Source: G963665925 sp963678925 (GTDB lineage: Bacteria; Bacillota; Clostridia; Peptostreptococcales; Acidaminobacteraceae). From it: a stretch of 64,000 nucleotides of DNA. The notes below the pieces were generated by a model, which was not told the origin of the DNA, ran no database searches, and worked only from the letters and a program-made list of their open reading frames with translations. The stretch is from NCBI GenBank assembly GCA_963678925.1, contig OY787533.1, positions 2,790,001-2,854,000 of the forward strand. Direction: 5' to 3'. Shown piece after piece: positions 25,799 through 34,325 of this stretch. Made by a program: the position numbers and the translations under genes. Numbering within the stretch: position 1 is the first letter of the stretch; each line of letters opens with the position of its first letter.

Positions 25799-28700
25799 TT
25801 TCAAAAAGCTCACCGGCAGAGGCTTGTTTGGTATATTCGGACCTACAGGCTGCGGGAAGTCGACAATTCTTGATGCCATGATATTGAGTCTATATGGACA
25901 CAAGGGACAAAAGGGCATACCGAGGAGCACCAGTGAGTTTATCAATACTGCGGTCGATACGGCATCCATCAGTTATCAGTTCAGTCTTGAAACGGATTTG
26001 GGATATCGTGAAGCCCTTGTGGAAAGAAAATTCAAGCGCACAAACACAGGTGTCGCTACTGCGTCCTCCAGGCTTCAGCTGACAAACGAAGCGGGCGGTT
26101 TGGTTGAGGTCTGGGACAAGACCAATGATGTTACCAATCAGATTGTTGAGCTTATTGGACTGACACGCGAAGATTTCATGCGGTCGGTGGTTCTGCCCCA
26201 GGGCAGGTTCAGCGAATTTCTGACCCTGGAGGGGAAAGAACGGCGTGACATGCTGGAGCGACTGCTTGACTTAAAGGTATATGGCAGCCAGCTTCAATTT
26301 AAAATCAAACGCCGTGGAGATTACGTTAAAGAAAATATGCTTCAGATGGAAGGTGAAATGAAGCGTTATTCAGACCTGTCACCTGAAATGCTCGATGAAA
26401 AACGCAAGGAGCTAGAGGCTGTAATTGCCATGCTGGCCTCCCAGGAAGAAGCCTTTAAAAAGACGGAAGCGGAAAAAGCGGAAGGTGAGCAGCTGTACAA
26501 ATCATCCCGCGCCCTTGAAGAGAACCGGTTGAAGATGCAGCAGCTCTCTGAAGAGGAGACTCAGATTGCCCTTATGCGCCGCGTTCTTAAAAAAGGCGTA
26601 CTGGCGCAGAAGGTTTGGGCCTATTACATGCAGTTTGTTGAGCTTAAGCAGAATAAAGACAGACTGAGTCATGAAGAAAAGAACCTGAAGGAAATACTTG
26701 AAGATGAGAAGGTGCGATTTGAAGAAATCCGTGAAACCTACGAAGTCTTTGTCAAAGACTATAGCCATGAAAAAGAACTGCTCACAATCCGAAAGAACGA
26801 AGTTGAGAAGGCAAGTGAGTTTCATGAAAAAGCCCAGCAGCTTATTGGGCAAAGAAATGCGCTGATTGCGGAGTACCGCACTGTCCAGGCTGAAACCGAA
26901 AAGTGCAAGACAGACATCAATCAGCTTGAAAATGAAATCGGCGAGAGTGAGAAGAAGCTTGAAAGACTTCGGATCGAAAAGGAAAAAAATCTTGTAGGTC
27001 AAGATGAGCGCGAACATGCACAGACAGGCCTGGCAGAGGAAAAACGACATAAAGAAAGCCTGGCGCGCATCACGCTTTTGAAGCAGGAGCTTGAAAAGCT
27101 GGCAGAGACGGCTGTAGAAAAAATCAACCTGACTGCTGAGCTGCAGGCTGAAATCAGTGACATGAAGAAAGCCATTGAAAGGGCAGAAGAAGAAAAGGAA
27201 GGCTGCAGAAGAGAAATCAAGACGCTGTCATCTGCTTTTTTTGAAGAAGAGAAGCATCTTACCGGTCTTAAGCATGGTCTGACTCATGACCGTGAAAAGC
27301 ATAGAGAGAAAAAGAGTCTGGAAGAAGCCCATGAGAAATGTGAAAAGGAGCTTGCGGGTCTGGTCGCGGAAGAAAGCATTCTTTTGAAAGAGCTGGAGGC
27401 TGTTCAGAAGCAATATGATCAGGCTGAAGAGGAAAAGGAACGCTTCTGGAAACAGCGTATCCTTACCGGGCTTTCTCAATCACTAAGTGATGGAGAAGCT
27501 TGCCCGCTCTGTGGGAGCGTGCACCATCCCAAGATGCATAGGGGGTCAGAAGTTCTGCTGGGCCGTGATGAGGACGTCTCTATCCAGCTGCGGTCTGCTG
27601 AAATGGCTTATGAGAAAAAAAGGATGGCGTGCGACACTTTAAAACAGGAAATGCACCGAATCAAATCCAGTCTTGAAGCCTATGGACAGTACACTGACAA
27701 GGCGCTTGATGAGAGGACTGCAGAGATCGCAGGTCTTGAAAAGAAGCTTGAAGCGTCAAAAAATATGATAGAAAGGCTTGAAAAGGAATCGGACAAGCAG
27801 GAGGCAATCTTGAAGGATTTCAAGCCCAAATACGATATGCTCTTAAAAGCTATGGAGTCAGGAAAGAACGAAGGTGTGGCAGTCGAAACCCAAATCAGCA
27901 TTAAGGACAAACAGGTGCGTGATTTGACGGCCGAGGTAAATGCAATTGAGGCCGTATACGCATTTACAGGTAGGGGCTATCGTTTCGAAGCACTCAATGG
28001 GGACATTCGATTCAAGGATATGAAACGCAAAAATCTGGAAGACCAAGAAGCGGAACTCGGTGATTTCATACGAAAGACACGGGCGTCTGAATCGCTTAAG
28101 AAAGAAAAATTCAATGCACTCAAGGTCCGCGGTGAAACGACTGTTGAAAAGGGTAGCGGTCTGAAGGACCGTATTGAAGAATATGAGAAACAGGTACGCG
28201 CTGCCGTGGCAGATGGTGATATCATCGCTGAAATGAAGCGCATCGACGAAAGACTGAAAAAAAGCGGTGCTGATTACGAAGCGCTTACGGTGAAGCTGAA
28301 GCAGACTGAAAAGAGTTTTACCGAAAACCGTTCCGCTTATGAGGGCGTACGGGCAAAAGCAGAACAAACTGCACTACAATATGAGGAAATCAGCGCCCAG
28401 TATGAAAAAATTAGAATTTCAAGTGGTTTTGAGACAACAGAAGTTCTTATAGAATCCCATGTGGACGAGGCGGAACTTGAAAGCATACAGCGACGATTGA
28501 CAGACTATGAAAAGCAGAAGAGTATTCTGGAAGATAGAATCAGGCAGCTTGAAAGGGAGACAGCCGGACGTGCTGTTGACGAGGCCCAGTGGGAGCAGAT
28601 TCTGGGCGCGTATGAAATTGCAAGAAAAGAGCTTGCGAAAACACGCGAGCTGAAAACACAGCTTCAGGAAAGATTCAAGCAGCTGGAACAGGACTTTGAA

Positions 28701-29255
28701 GCCCACAAGCAGACCTTGCTGCGCTATCGTAAATTTGAGAAAGCGCAGGATGTGGTGTCTGATCTGCTGGACCTGGTAAGGGGAAACAAGTTTGTAGAGT
28801 ATGTTTCTCTAGCCCACCTGCGATATATAGCGCTGGATGCATCGGAGCGGCTGATGGACATTACAAATCACCGCTATAGTTTAGAGCTCGATGCGAAGGG
28901 TAATTTCATAATATGCGATCACTTCAACGGTGGTGTGAAGCGGGACACCAAGACTCTGTCAGGGGGAGAGACATTCCTGACAGCCCTGTCCCTATCGCTG
29001 GCCTTGTCATCGCAGATTCAGCTTAAAGGAAAAATCAATTTGGAATTCTTCTTCCTTGACGAAGGATTTGGAACGCTTGACGGTGACCTTCTGGACACGG
29101 TAATGACATCTCTTGAGAAGCTTTTCGAGGAGAAGCTGACGGTGGGGATTATCTCACATGTGGATGAACTTAAGAACCGGGTGCCAATCAAGCTGATTGT
29201 CGAGCCGGCTGAGGCCGGTGTTCGAGGAACACAAACGAGGATAGAAGTGACATAG
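25737..29255 (+). CDS. sbcC: Exonuclease subunit SbcC (Rad50-like ATPase)
   Basis: 1172 residues. N-terminal ATPase half with Walker A (FGPTGCGKSTILDA) and the Q-loop region, a very long Glu/Lys-rich antiparallel coiled coil (about 190-1010) with the zinc hook CPLCG at its tip (Cys589, Cys592), and a C-terminal half with the ABC signature (LSGGETFLTALSLSLALSS) and Walker B (FFLDEGFGTLD). The ATG at 25737 has AGAGG 6 bases before it and the protein begins MKPIKLTIAGLNSY as in the family. Coupled to sbcD by a 62-base overlap. Confidence 0.96.
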   Translation: MKPIKLTIAGLNSYIEKQTIDFKKLTGRGLFGIFGPTGCGKSTILDAMILSLYGHKGQKGIPRSTSEFINTAVDTASISYQFSLETDLGYREALVERKFKRTNTGVATASSRLQLTNEAGGLVEVWDKTNDVTNQIVELIGLTREDFMRSVVLPQGRFSEFLTLEGKERRDMLERLLDLKVYGSQLQFKIKRRGDYVKENMLQMEGEMKRYSDLSPEMLDEKRKELEAVIAMLASQEEAFKKTEAEKAEGEQLYKSSRALEENRLKMQQLSEEETQIALMRRVLKKGVLAQKVWAYYMQFVELKQNKDRLSHEEKNLKEILEDEKVRFEEIRETYEVFVKDYSHEKELLTIRKNEVEKASEFHEKAQQLIGQRNALIAEYRTVQAETEKCKTDINQLENEIGESEKKLERLRIEKEKNLVGQDEREHAQTGLAEEKRHKESLARITLLKQELEKLAETAVEKINLTAELQAEISDMKKAIERAEEEKEGCRREIKTLSSAFFEEEKHLTGLKHGLTHDREKHREKKSLEEAHEKCEKELAGLVAEESILLKELEAVQKQYDQAEEEKERFWKQRILTGLSQSLSDGEACPLCGSVHHPKMHRGSEVLLGRDEDVSIQLRSAEMAYEKKRMACDTLKQEMHRIKSSLEAYGQYTDKALDERTAEIAGLEKKLEASKNMIERLEKESDKQEAILKDFKPKYDMLLKAMESGKNEGVAVETQISIKDKQVRDLTAEVNAIEAVYAFTGRGYRFEALNGDIRFKDMKRKNLEDQEAELGDFIRKTRASESLKKEKFNALKVRGETTVEKGSGLKDRIEEYEKQVRAAVADGDIIAEMKRIDERLKKSGADYEALTVKLKQTEKSFTENRSAYEGVRAKAEQTALQYEEISAQYEKIRISSGFETTEVLIESHVDEAELESIQRRLTDYEKQKSILEDRIRQLERETAGRAVDEAQWEQILGAYEIARKELAKTRELKTQLQERFKQLEQDFEAHKQTLLRYRKFEKAQDVVSDLLDLVRGNKFVEYVSLAHLRYIALDASERLMDITNHRYSLELDAKGNFIICDHFNGGVKRDTKTLSGGETFLTALSLSLALSSQIQLKGKINLEFFFLDEGFGTLDGDLLDTVMTSLEKLFEEKLTVGIISHVDELKNRVPIKLIVEPAEAGVRGTQTRIEVT

Positions 29256-29271
29256 TAAAGGTGGGGTCAAA

Positions 29272-30051
29272 ATGATGAAGCTTGACAAAGAGCTTGAGGT
29301 GGCAATAGAAGCTGCAAAAGCTGCGGGAAAGGAAATCCTGAAGGTCTATCAGAAAGGGTTTCTCGTGAATTACAAGGATGACAATTCACCGCTTACCGAA
29401 GCCGATTTGAATGCACATCATACAATTATCCGTATGCTCCAGGAATCATTTCCAAAGTATCCCATTCTCTCTGAGGAGTCGGCGGATGACTTTATTCCTG
29501 AAAAGCATCCATGGTGCTGGATTGTTGATCCGCTTGATGGTACAAAGGAATTTGTCAAAAGAAATGATGAGTTTACGGTAAACATAGCTCTGACGTATGA
29601 GAAGCTGGTGGTAATGGGTGTGGTCTATGCGCCGGTTTTCGATGAGCTGTATTATGCTGTTAAGGGACATGGAGCATATTATGAGTGCGGCGATGAAAAG
29701 AAGGAGATTCATGTCTCCAGCAGAACAAAGGATTTGAACGTACTGCAGAGCAGATCGCATCAATCAAAGCGGTGCATGCAGTATATTGAGGAGAATGAGG
29801 AACAAATCGCCTGCGTTGCGCGTATGGGCAGTTCGCTCAAGGGTTGTCGGATTGCACGTGGAGAGTTTGACGTCTATTACAACTGCGGGCGTACCATGAT
29901 CTGGGATACAGGGGCAATGGAGATCATTATTGAAGAGGCTGGCGGCATTTTGAATCAGCTGGACGATGAACCCATTCATTATAATTTGAAAAAGCTTGTA
30001 AACGACAAAGGGTTTTATATTCTCAATGACATAAGGAATAAATTCAAGTAG
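29272..30051 (+). CDS. cysQ: 3'(2'),5'-bisphosphate nucleotidase / inositol monophosphatase family
   Basis: 259 residues. Li-sensitive Mg phosphatase fold with all metal motifs: LSEES, WIVDPLDGTKEF and WDTGAMEIIIEEAGG. The DPLDGTKEFVKRNDEFTVN form is typical of CysQ, which removes PAP left by sulfate activation or by 4'-phosphopantetheine transfer. acpS, which makes PAP, is elsewhere in this window. The spacing of 16 bases to sbcC and 9 bases to the adenosyltransferase gene suggests one transcript. Inositol monophosphatase is the alternative function. Confidence 0.85.
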   Translation: MMKLDKELEVAIEAAKAAGKEILKVYQKGFLVNYKDDNSPLTEADLNAHHTIIRMLQESFPKYPILSEESADDFIPEKHPWCWIVDPLDGTKEFVKRNDEFTVNIALTYEKLVVMGVVYAPVFDELYYAVKGHGAYYECGDEKKEIHVSSRTKDLNVLQSRSHQSKRCMQYIEENEEQIACVARMGSSLKGCRIARGEFDVYYNCGRTMIWDTGAMEIIIEEAGGILNQLDDEPIHYNLKKLVNDKGFYILNDIRNKFK

Positions 30052-30060
30052 GTGACTGAA

Positions 30061-30576
30061 ATGAACAAGGGATATTTTCAAGTATACACAGGGAATGGAA
30101 AAGGGAAGTCGACGGCAGCTTTTGGCCTGGCTCTCAGAGGGCTGTGCGCCGGAAAGCGTGTCTTCATTGGCCAGTTTGTCAAGAATATGAAGTACAGTGA
30201 AACAGGTATAGAGGATGTGATGGATGGCATTCGCATTGTACAGTTCGGAAAGGACTGCTGTATAGATCGTAAACCGGATGCTGAGGATGCAGCACTGGCA
30301 AAACGTGGTCTGTCAGAATGCGCGGAAATATTGAAAAGCGGCATGTATGACATCGTCGTGCTCGATGAAATCACGATTGCAACCTATCTCAAGTTTCTTG
30401 AGCCGGAGGAAGTTCTGGCGGCTGTAGACGGGCGGGCTGAGCATGTTGAAGTGATTGTGACGGGCAGATACTGTCCGGACCTGCTTATTGAGCATGCTGA
30501 CCTCGTGACCGAAATGAAGGAAATCAAACATTACTATACACAGGGTGTTCTGTCACGAAAGGGGATTGATTGCTGA
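30061..30576 (+). CDS. cobO: Cob(I)yrinic acid a,c-diamide adenosyltransferase (CobO/BtuR type)
   Basis: 171 residues. RecA-like P-loop (YTGNGKGKSTAAFG), the DEI motif (IVVLDEITIA), VTGRYCPDLLIEHADLVTEM and the end KHYYTQGVLSRKGID match corrinoid adenosyltransferases that attach 5'-deoxyadenosine to cobalt. The ATG at 30061 is preferred to the GTG at 30052 because AGGTGACTGAA precedes it. No other cobalamin genes are nearby, so it may serve salvage. The stop codon overlaps the next start (TGATG). Confidence 0.93.
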   Translation: MNKGYFQVYTGNGKGKSTAAFGLALRGLCAGKRVFIGQFVKNMKYSETGIEDVMDGIRIVQFGKDCCIDRKPDAEDAALAKRGLSECAEILKSGMYDIVVLDEITIATYLKFLEPEEVLAAVDGRAEHVEVIVTGRYCPDLLIEHADLVTEMKEIKHYYTQGVLSRKGIDC

Positions 30577-31751
30577 TGTCGCAATTCAATTTTGATGAAA
30601 TCATCAATCGCAAGGGTACCAACTCAATTAAATGGGATCACTTGGATGATGCATTTGGAAATCCAGACCTCTTGCCCTTATGGGTAGCGGACATGGATTT
30701 CAAATCACCTCCAGCAATTCTTGAAGCGATGAAAGAAGTCGCTGAGCATGGCGTATACGGGTATGTCAAACCCAAGTCAGACTATTTTAACGCCGTCAGA
30801 GGGTGGATGAAGAGGCAATTTGACTGGAATGTAGAAGCGGAATGGATACATTTCGTACCAGGTATTGTGCCTGCCATAGCGTTGGCAGTCAACACCTTTA
30901 CTGAGCCTGGGGATGGGGTTATCATACAGCAGCCGGTCTATCATCCCTTTATAAATGTCACTAAGGACGCTGGACGCCAGGTCATTAACAACAGACTTAT
31001 AGAGATGGAAGATGGCTATGCGATCGACTTTGAAGACCTGAATCAGAAGGCGGCAAAGCCTGAAGCCAAGATGATGATACTTTGCTCTCCGCATAATCCT
31101 GTTGGCCGGGTCTGGCTCAAAGAGGAGCTTCAGCGTATTGTGGAAATCTGCGACAGGCACGATATCCTACTTATTTCTGATGAAATCCATCAAGATCTGG
31201 TCTATTCAGGTCATGAACATACACCAATCGCCAAGCTGGGAACAGAGGATTCAAAGATTGTGACCTGCACAGCGCCAAGCAAGACCTTTAATATTGCCGG
31301 TCTGTTTGCATCCAACATTATCATATCAAATGCACAGGTGGGCAAGACCTTTGCAGAAGCGCTTGAAAAAATGCACCTGATGCCTTCGCCCTTTGCCATT
31401 AGAGGTGTCATTGCCGCTTATGAAGAAGGTGAGCCATGGCTGAAGGCGCTGATGGCATATCTCACAGACAATGTGGATTTTGTAGAAGCCTATCTGAAAA
31501 AATATCTGCCGAAGGTGCGTTTTTTCAGACCTGGGGCGACCTTCCTCTTATGGCTTGATTTCAGAGAGTATGCATTTACTGCAGATGAACTGGAGCGCAT
31601 CATTACAGAAGAGGCGCAGCTGGCGCTGAACAAGGGCTGGATGTTTGGCAAGGAGGGCGCAGGCCATATGCGTCTGAATATAGGGTGTCCACGTGATATC
31701 CTTAAGGAGGCGCTGGACAGGCTCGCACAGGCACTTAACCGCAACGAGTAA
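30576..31751 (+). CDS. patB: PatB/MalY-family PLP-dependent C-S lyase (cystathionine beta-lyase type)
   Basis: 391 residues, fold-type I aminotransferase. The opening NRKGTNSIKWD and LWVADMDFKSPP are hallmarks of the PatB/MalY branch. The PLP site has SDEIHQDL and the Schiff-base Lys in APSKTFNIAGL. These enzymes cleave cystathionine or cysteine to a thiol or sulfide, pyruvate and ammonia. The start ATG overlaps the stop of the adenosyltransferase gene. An intrinsic terminator follows. Confidence 0.9.
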   Translation: MSQFNFDEIINRKGTNSIKWDHLDDAFGNPDLLPLWVADMDFKSPPAILEAMKEVAEHGVYGYVKPKSDYFNAVRGWMKRQFDWNVEAEWIHFVPGIVPAIALAVNTFTEPGDGVIIQQPVYHPFINVTKDAGRQVINNRLIEMEDGYAIDFEDLNQKAAKPEAKMMILCSPHNPVGRVWLKEELQRIVEICDRHDILLISDEIHQDLVYSGHEHTPIAKLGTEDSKIVTCTAPSKTFNIAGLFASNIIISNAQVGKTFAEALEKMHLMPSPFAIRGVIAAYEEGEPWLKALMAYLTDNVDFVEAYLKKYLPKVRFFRPGATFLLWLDFREYAFTADELERIITEEAQLALNKGWMFGKEGAGHMRLNIGCPRDILKEALDRLAQALNRNE

Positions 31752-31759
31752 GTCATATG

Positions 31760-31797
31760 AATCCCATGAACCTGAGAAATCGGGACATGGGATTTTT
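31760..31797 (+). terminator. Intrinsic terminator after patB
   Basis: Stem AATCCCATG (31760-31768) / CATGGGATT (31786-31794) followed by TTT. Confidence 0.85.
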
Positions 31798-31822
31798 ACA
31801 TCTCAAGAAAAATAAACATGTG

Positions 31823-31851
31823 TTGACAAAATAAACAACTGTTTGTATAAT
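31823..31851 (+). promoter_or_regulatory. Consensus sigma-A promoter of psuKG with internal palindrome
   Basis: TTGACA (31823-31828), a 17-base spacer and TATAAT (31846-31851): a perfect match to the housekeeping consensus. The spacer contains AAACA-AC-TGTTT (31833-31844), a 5-base inverted repeat placed where a repressor would block polymerase. Because PsuK carries an HTH domain, autorepression is a reasonable guess. Confidence 0.88.
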
Positions 31852-31880
31852 TGTTTTAGGATAAAGTTTGAGGTGAGGAT

Positions 31881-32975
31881 ATGACGAATAGAGAACGGGA
31901 AATATACAATCTGCTTCGTGAGAACCCCATGATCAGTCAGAAGGAAATTGCTGACCTATTGGGTATTCAACGCTCGAGCGTGGCGGTACATATATTGAAT
32001 CTGACAAAAAAAGGCGTTGTAAAAGGGAAGGGCTATATTCTCAGTGAAGGGGAATATGTACTCGTAATCGGTGGGTCCAATGTCGATATTACCGGTTTTC
32101 CAAAATCGACACTGAAAATGGAGGACTCAAATCCTGGGGCGGTCAGAATGTCCCTTGGCGGTGTTGGGAGAAACATTGCCGAGAATCTGGCGCGACTTGG
32201 GGTAATGACCAAAATGATGACTGCAGTTGGCAAGGATGTCTACGGTCAAAAGATTCTTGAGGAGAGCAGACGCATTGATTTGGATATGAGTCCTGCGCTC
32301 GTTGTTGAAAATGAATCTACATCCATTTATTTAAGCATTATGAATGAAGACGGTGATATGAAGCTCGCTTTGTCCGATATGGACATTGTGGATCGAATTG
32401 ATACGGACTATATCAATCGACACGGAAAGCTGATTCGAAATGCAGCGGCCGTCGTGGTGGATACCAACCTCAGTCAGGCTGTGCTGGAATATCTCTTTAG
32501 TAATTTCAAGGAAGTGGATTTTTTTGTCGATACGGTATCGGCGACTAAAGCCCTTAAGGTGAAAAATCTCCTGGAGTATGTTCATACGCTCAAGCCCAAC
32601 AGAATTGAAACAGAGGCACTTACGGGCATAGTCATCGAAACGCTTGAAGATGCCTACGACGCTTTGGACAGGCTTCTTGACCAAGGCGTAAAGCAGGCCT
32701 ATATCAGTATGGGGACTGCGGGTGTTGTCTTTGGAAATGCAAAAGAGAAGAAGCTCTTCACACCGAAGACAGTGGAAATGGTCAACGCAACAGGTGCTGG
32801 CGATGCCTTTATGGCTGGGATCGTCTTCAGCTGGATGAATGATTTCACACCTGAAAAGGCACTGGCCTTCTCAAGCTGTGCTTCTGCACTTGCGATTGAA
32901 TGTGAATCAACAATAAATCCTGAAATGAGCGAGGCAAGAGTGGGTGCACTTATGTCAGAGCTTTACGGGCTTTAA
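31881..32975 (+). CDS. psuK: Pseudouridine kinase with N-terminal helix-turn-helix
   Basis: 364 residues. A winged HTH at about 1-60 (MISQKEIADLLGIQRSSVAV) is fused to a PfkB/ribokinase domain (about 60-364) with SLGGVGRNIAENLARLG and the catalytic GAGD (NATGAGDAFMAGI). It phosphorylates pseudouridine to pseudouridine 5'-phosphate, the substrate of PsuG next door. The kinase identity rests on this pairing; alone the domain could be any nucleoside kinase. The HTH suggests a role in regulating its own operon. Confidence 0.88.
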   Translation: MTNREREIYNLLRENPMISQKEIADLLGIQRSSVAVHILNLTKKGVVKGKGYILSEGEYVLVIGGSNVDITGFPKSTLKMEDSNPGAVRMSLGGVGRNIAENLARLGVMTKMMTAVGKDVYGQKILEESRRIDLDMSPALVVENESTSIYLSIMNEDGDMKLALSDMDIVDRIDTDYINRHGKLIRNAAAVVVDTNLSQAVLEYLFSNFKEVDFFVDTVSATKALKVKNLLEYVHTLKPNRIETEALTGIVIETLEDAYDALDRLLDQGVKQAYISMGTAGVVFGNAKEKKLFTPKTVEMVNATGAGDAFMAGIVFSWMNDFTPEKALAFSSCASALAIECESTINPEMSEARVGALMSELYGL

Positions 32976-33006
32976 TTGGGTTTATATATAGGAAAGGAAG
33001 AATAGG

Positions 33007-33927
33007 ATGGATCTTAAAGAATATTTGGATATAACGCCTGAGGTAATGGATGCCCTAGAGAGTGGAAAGCCAGTTGTAGCACTGGAATCAACAATTATTT
33101 CCCATGGCATGCCTTATCCGCAAAACGTTGAGACTGCACGCCGTGTTGAAGAAATAGTACGCGAGAACGGTGCCGTACCAGCGACCATTGCCATTATTGG
33201 CGGAAGACTGAAGGCAGGTCTTTCGGATGAAGAGCTTGAGTACTTTGGCAAGACAGGTATGGCAATCAAGAAGGCTTCAAGAAGAGACATTCCTTTTATT
33301 GTAGCAAAAGGCATTGATGGCGCGACAACAGTGGCTTCAACAATGATTATAGCAGAGCTGGCTGGCATTAAGCTGTTTGTAACTGGCGGTATCGGTGGTG
33401 TGCATCGTGGCGCGGAGAAGACCTTTGACATTTCCGCAGACCTGCAGGAACTTGCAAATACCAATGTAGCTGTAGTGTGCGCTGGCGCCAAGTCAATTCT
33501 CGATATCAACCTGACACTTGAGTATCTTGAAACGTTTGGTGTACCGGTTGTCGGCTTTGGAACAGACGAGTTCCCAGCATTCTATACGCCGAACAGCGGT
33601 TTCGGTGTGGACTATCGTGTCGATGATCCGGCAGAGGTTGCTAAGGCAATCCAAGCCAAGTGGGACCTGGGACTGGATGGCGGAATGGTGATTGCAAATC
33701 CGATTCCGGCAGAGTATGCCATGGATCACAATACCATTACTGAGGCCATTGAGTCAGCACTCGCAGAGGCTGAGGAAAAAGGCATCAAGGGTAAGGAATC
33801 AACGCCGTTTCTGCTGGGCAAGGTCAAGGAACTCACTGGCGGAAGCAGCTTGGAGTCAAACATTGAACTGGTCTATAACAATGCCCGTGTCGGAACAAAA
33901 ATTGCCGTTGAGCTGTCAAAGCTTTAG
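33007..33927 (+). CDS. psuG: Pseudouridine-5'-phosphate glycosidase
   Basis: 306 residues, full family length. It cleaves the C-C glycosidic bond of pseudouridine 5'-P to uracil and ribose 5-P. Highly conserved stretches are visible: VVALESTIISHGMPYPQN, KGIDGATTVASTM, FVTGGIGGVHRGAEKTFDIS, CAGAKSILD, VVGFGTDEFPAFYTPNSG and the C-terminal NIELVYNNA. Same operon as psuK, 31 bases downstream; ATG preceded by AGGAAG. A strong terminator follows. Confidence 0.96.
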   Translation: MDLKEYLDITPEVMDALESGKPVVALESTIISHGMPYPQNVETARRVEEIVRENGAVPATIAIIGGRLKAGLSDEELEYFGKTGMAIKKASRRDIPFIVAKGIDGATTVASTMIIAELAGIKLFVTGGIGGVHRGAEKTFDISADLQELANTNVAVVCAGAKSILDINLTLEYLETFGVPVVGFGTDEFPAFYTPNSGFGVDYRVDDPAEVAKAIQAKWDLGLDGGMVIANPIPAEYAMDHNTITEAIESALAEAEEKGIKGKESTPFLLGKVKELTGGSSLESNIELVYNNARVGTKIAVELSKL

Positions 33928-33991
33928 AGTGCAGGAACTGCAGGATTATGAGGTAGTACGCACCGTGTTCTGAATATAAAACATAAAATTT

Positions 33992-34033
33992 GGCATCATT
34001 CATCTACAATCATAGGTGAATGATGCCTTTTTA
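33992..34033 (+). terminator. Intrinsic terminator after psuG
   Basis: Stem GGCATCATTCA (33992-34002) / TGAATGATGCC (34017-34027) followed by TTTTTATT. Confidence 0.92.
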
Positions 34034-34190
34034 TTGGGCAAAAATCGTTAATAAACATGCAGAATCGAACTGAAAAAATCAAAAAAAATGACTAAAGTTG
34101 ATTAAAATTCTCTGTTTCCAGTAAAATAATATCAAAATAAATCGTTTTCCTACGATACTCAAACTGTTGAAAATTCTGACTATTAATTAA

Positions 34191-34310
34191 TGTCACCAAG
34201 TGACACCGACACTACTTTTGTAAGTGCCCATTTCGGATTTGCTTTTTATGGCGCATAATGATATCACGAATTCGAGTCGTAAATGCTATGCATAGCGGAA
34301 AAACGTTTTC
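34191..34310 (+). promoter_or_regulatory. Candidate control region of the mannitol operon
   Basis: TGTCAC-CAA-GTGACA (34191-34205) is a perfect 6-base inverted repeat. A weak promoter follows, TTTCGG (34231-34236), 17 bases, CATAAT (34254-34259), as expected for an activator-dependent start. Downstream lie a perfect 12-base palindrome GCTATGCATAGC (34285-34296) and GAAAAACGTTTTC (34298-34310), whose right half fits a CcpA cre site. Further TGTCAC half-sites are at 35808 and 35895 before mtlR. MtlR binding to the TGTCAC motif and CcpA roadblock are inferences. The rest of 34034-34190 is AT-rich with nothing recognised. Confidence 0.45.
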
Positions 34311-34325
34311 AAGGAGGGGGACAAA

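Noticed and set aside
34298..34310. Firm CcpA cre site before the mannitol operon
   Set aside because: Only the right half fits the cre consensus; the first three positions do not match, so it is kept only as part of a low-confidence control region.
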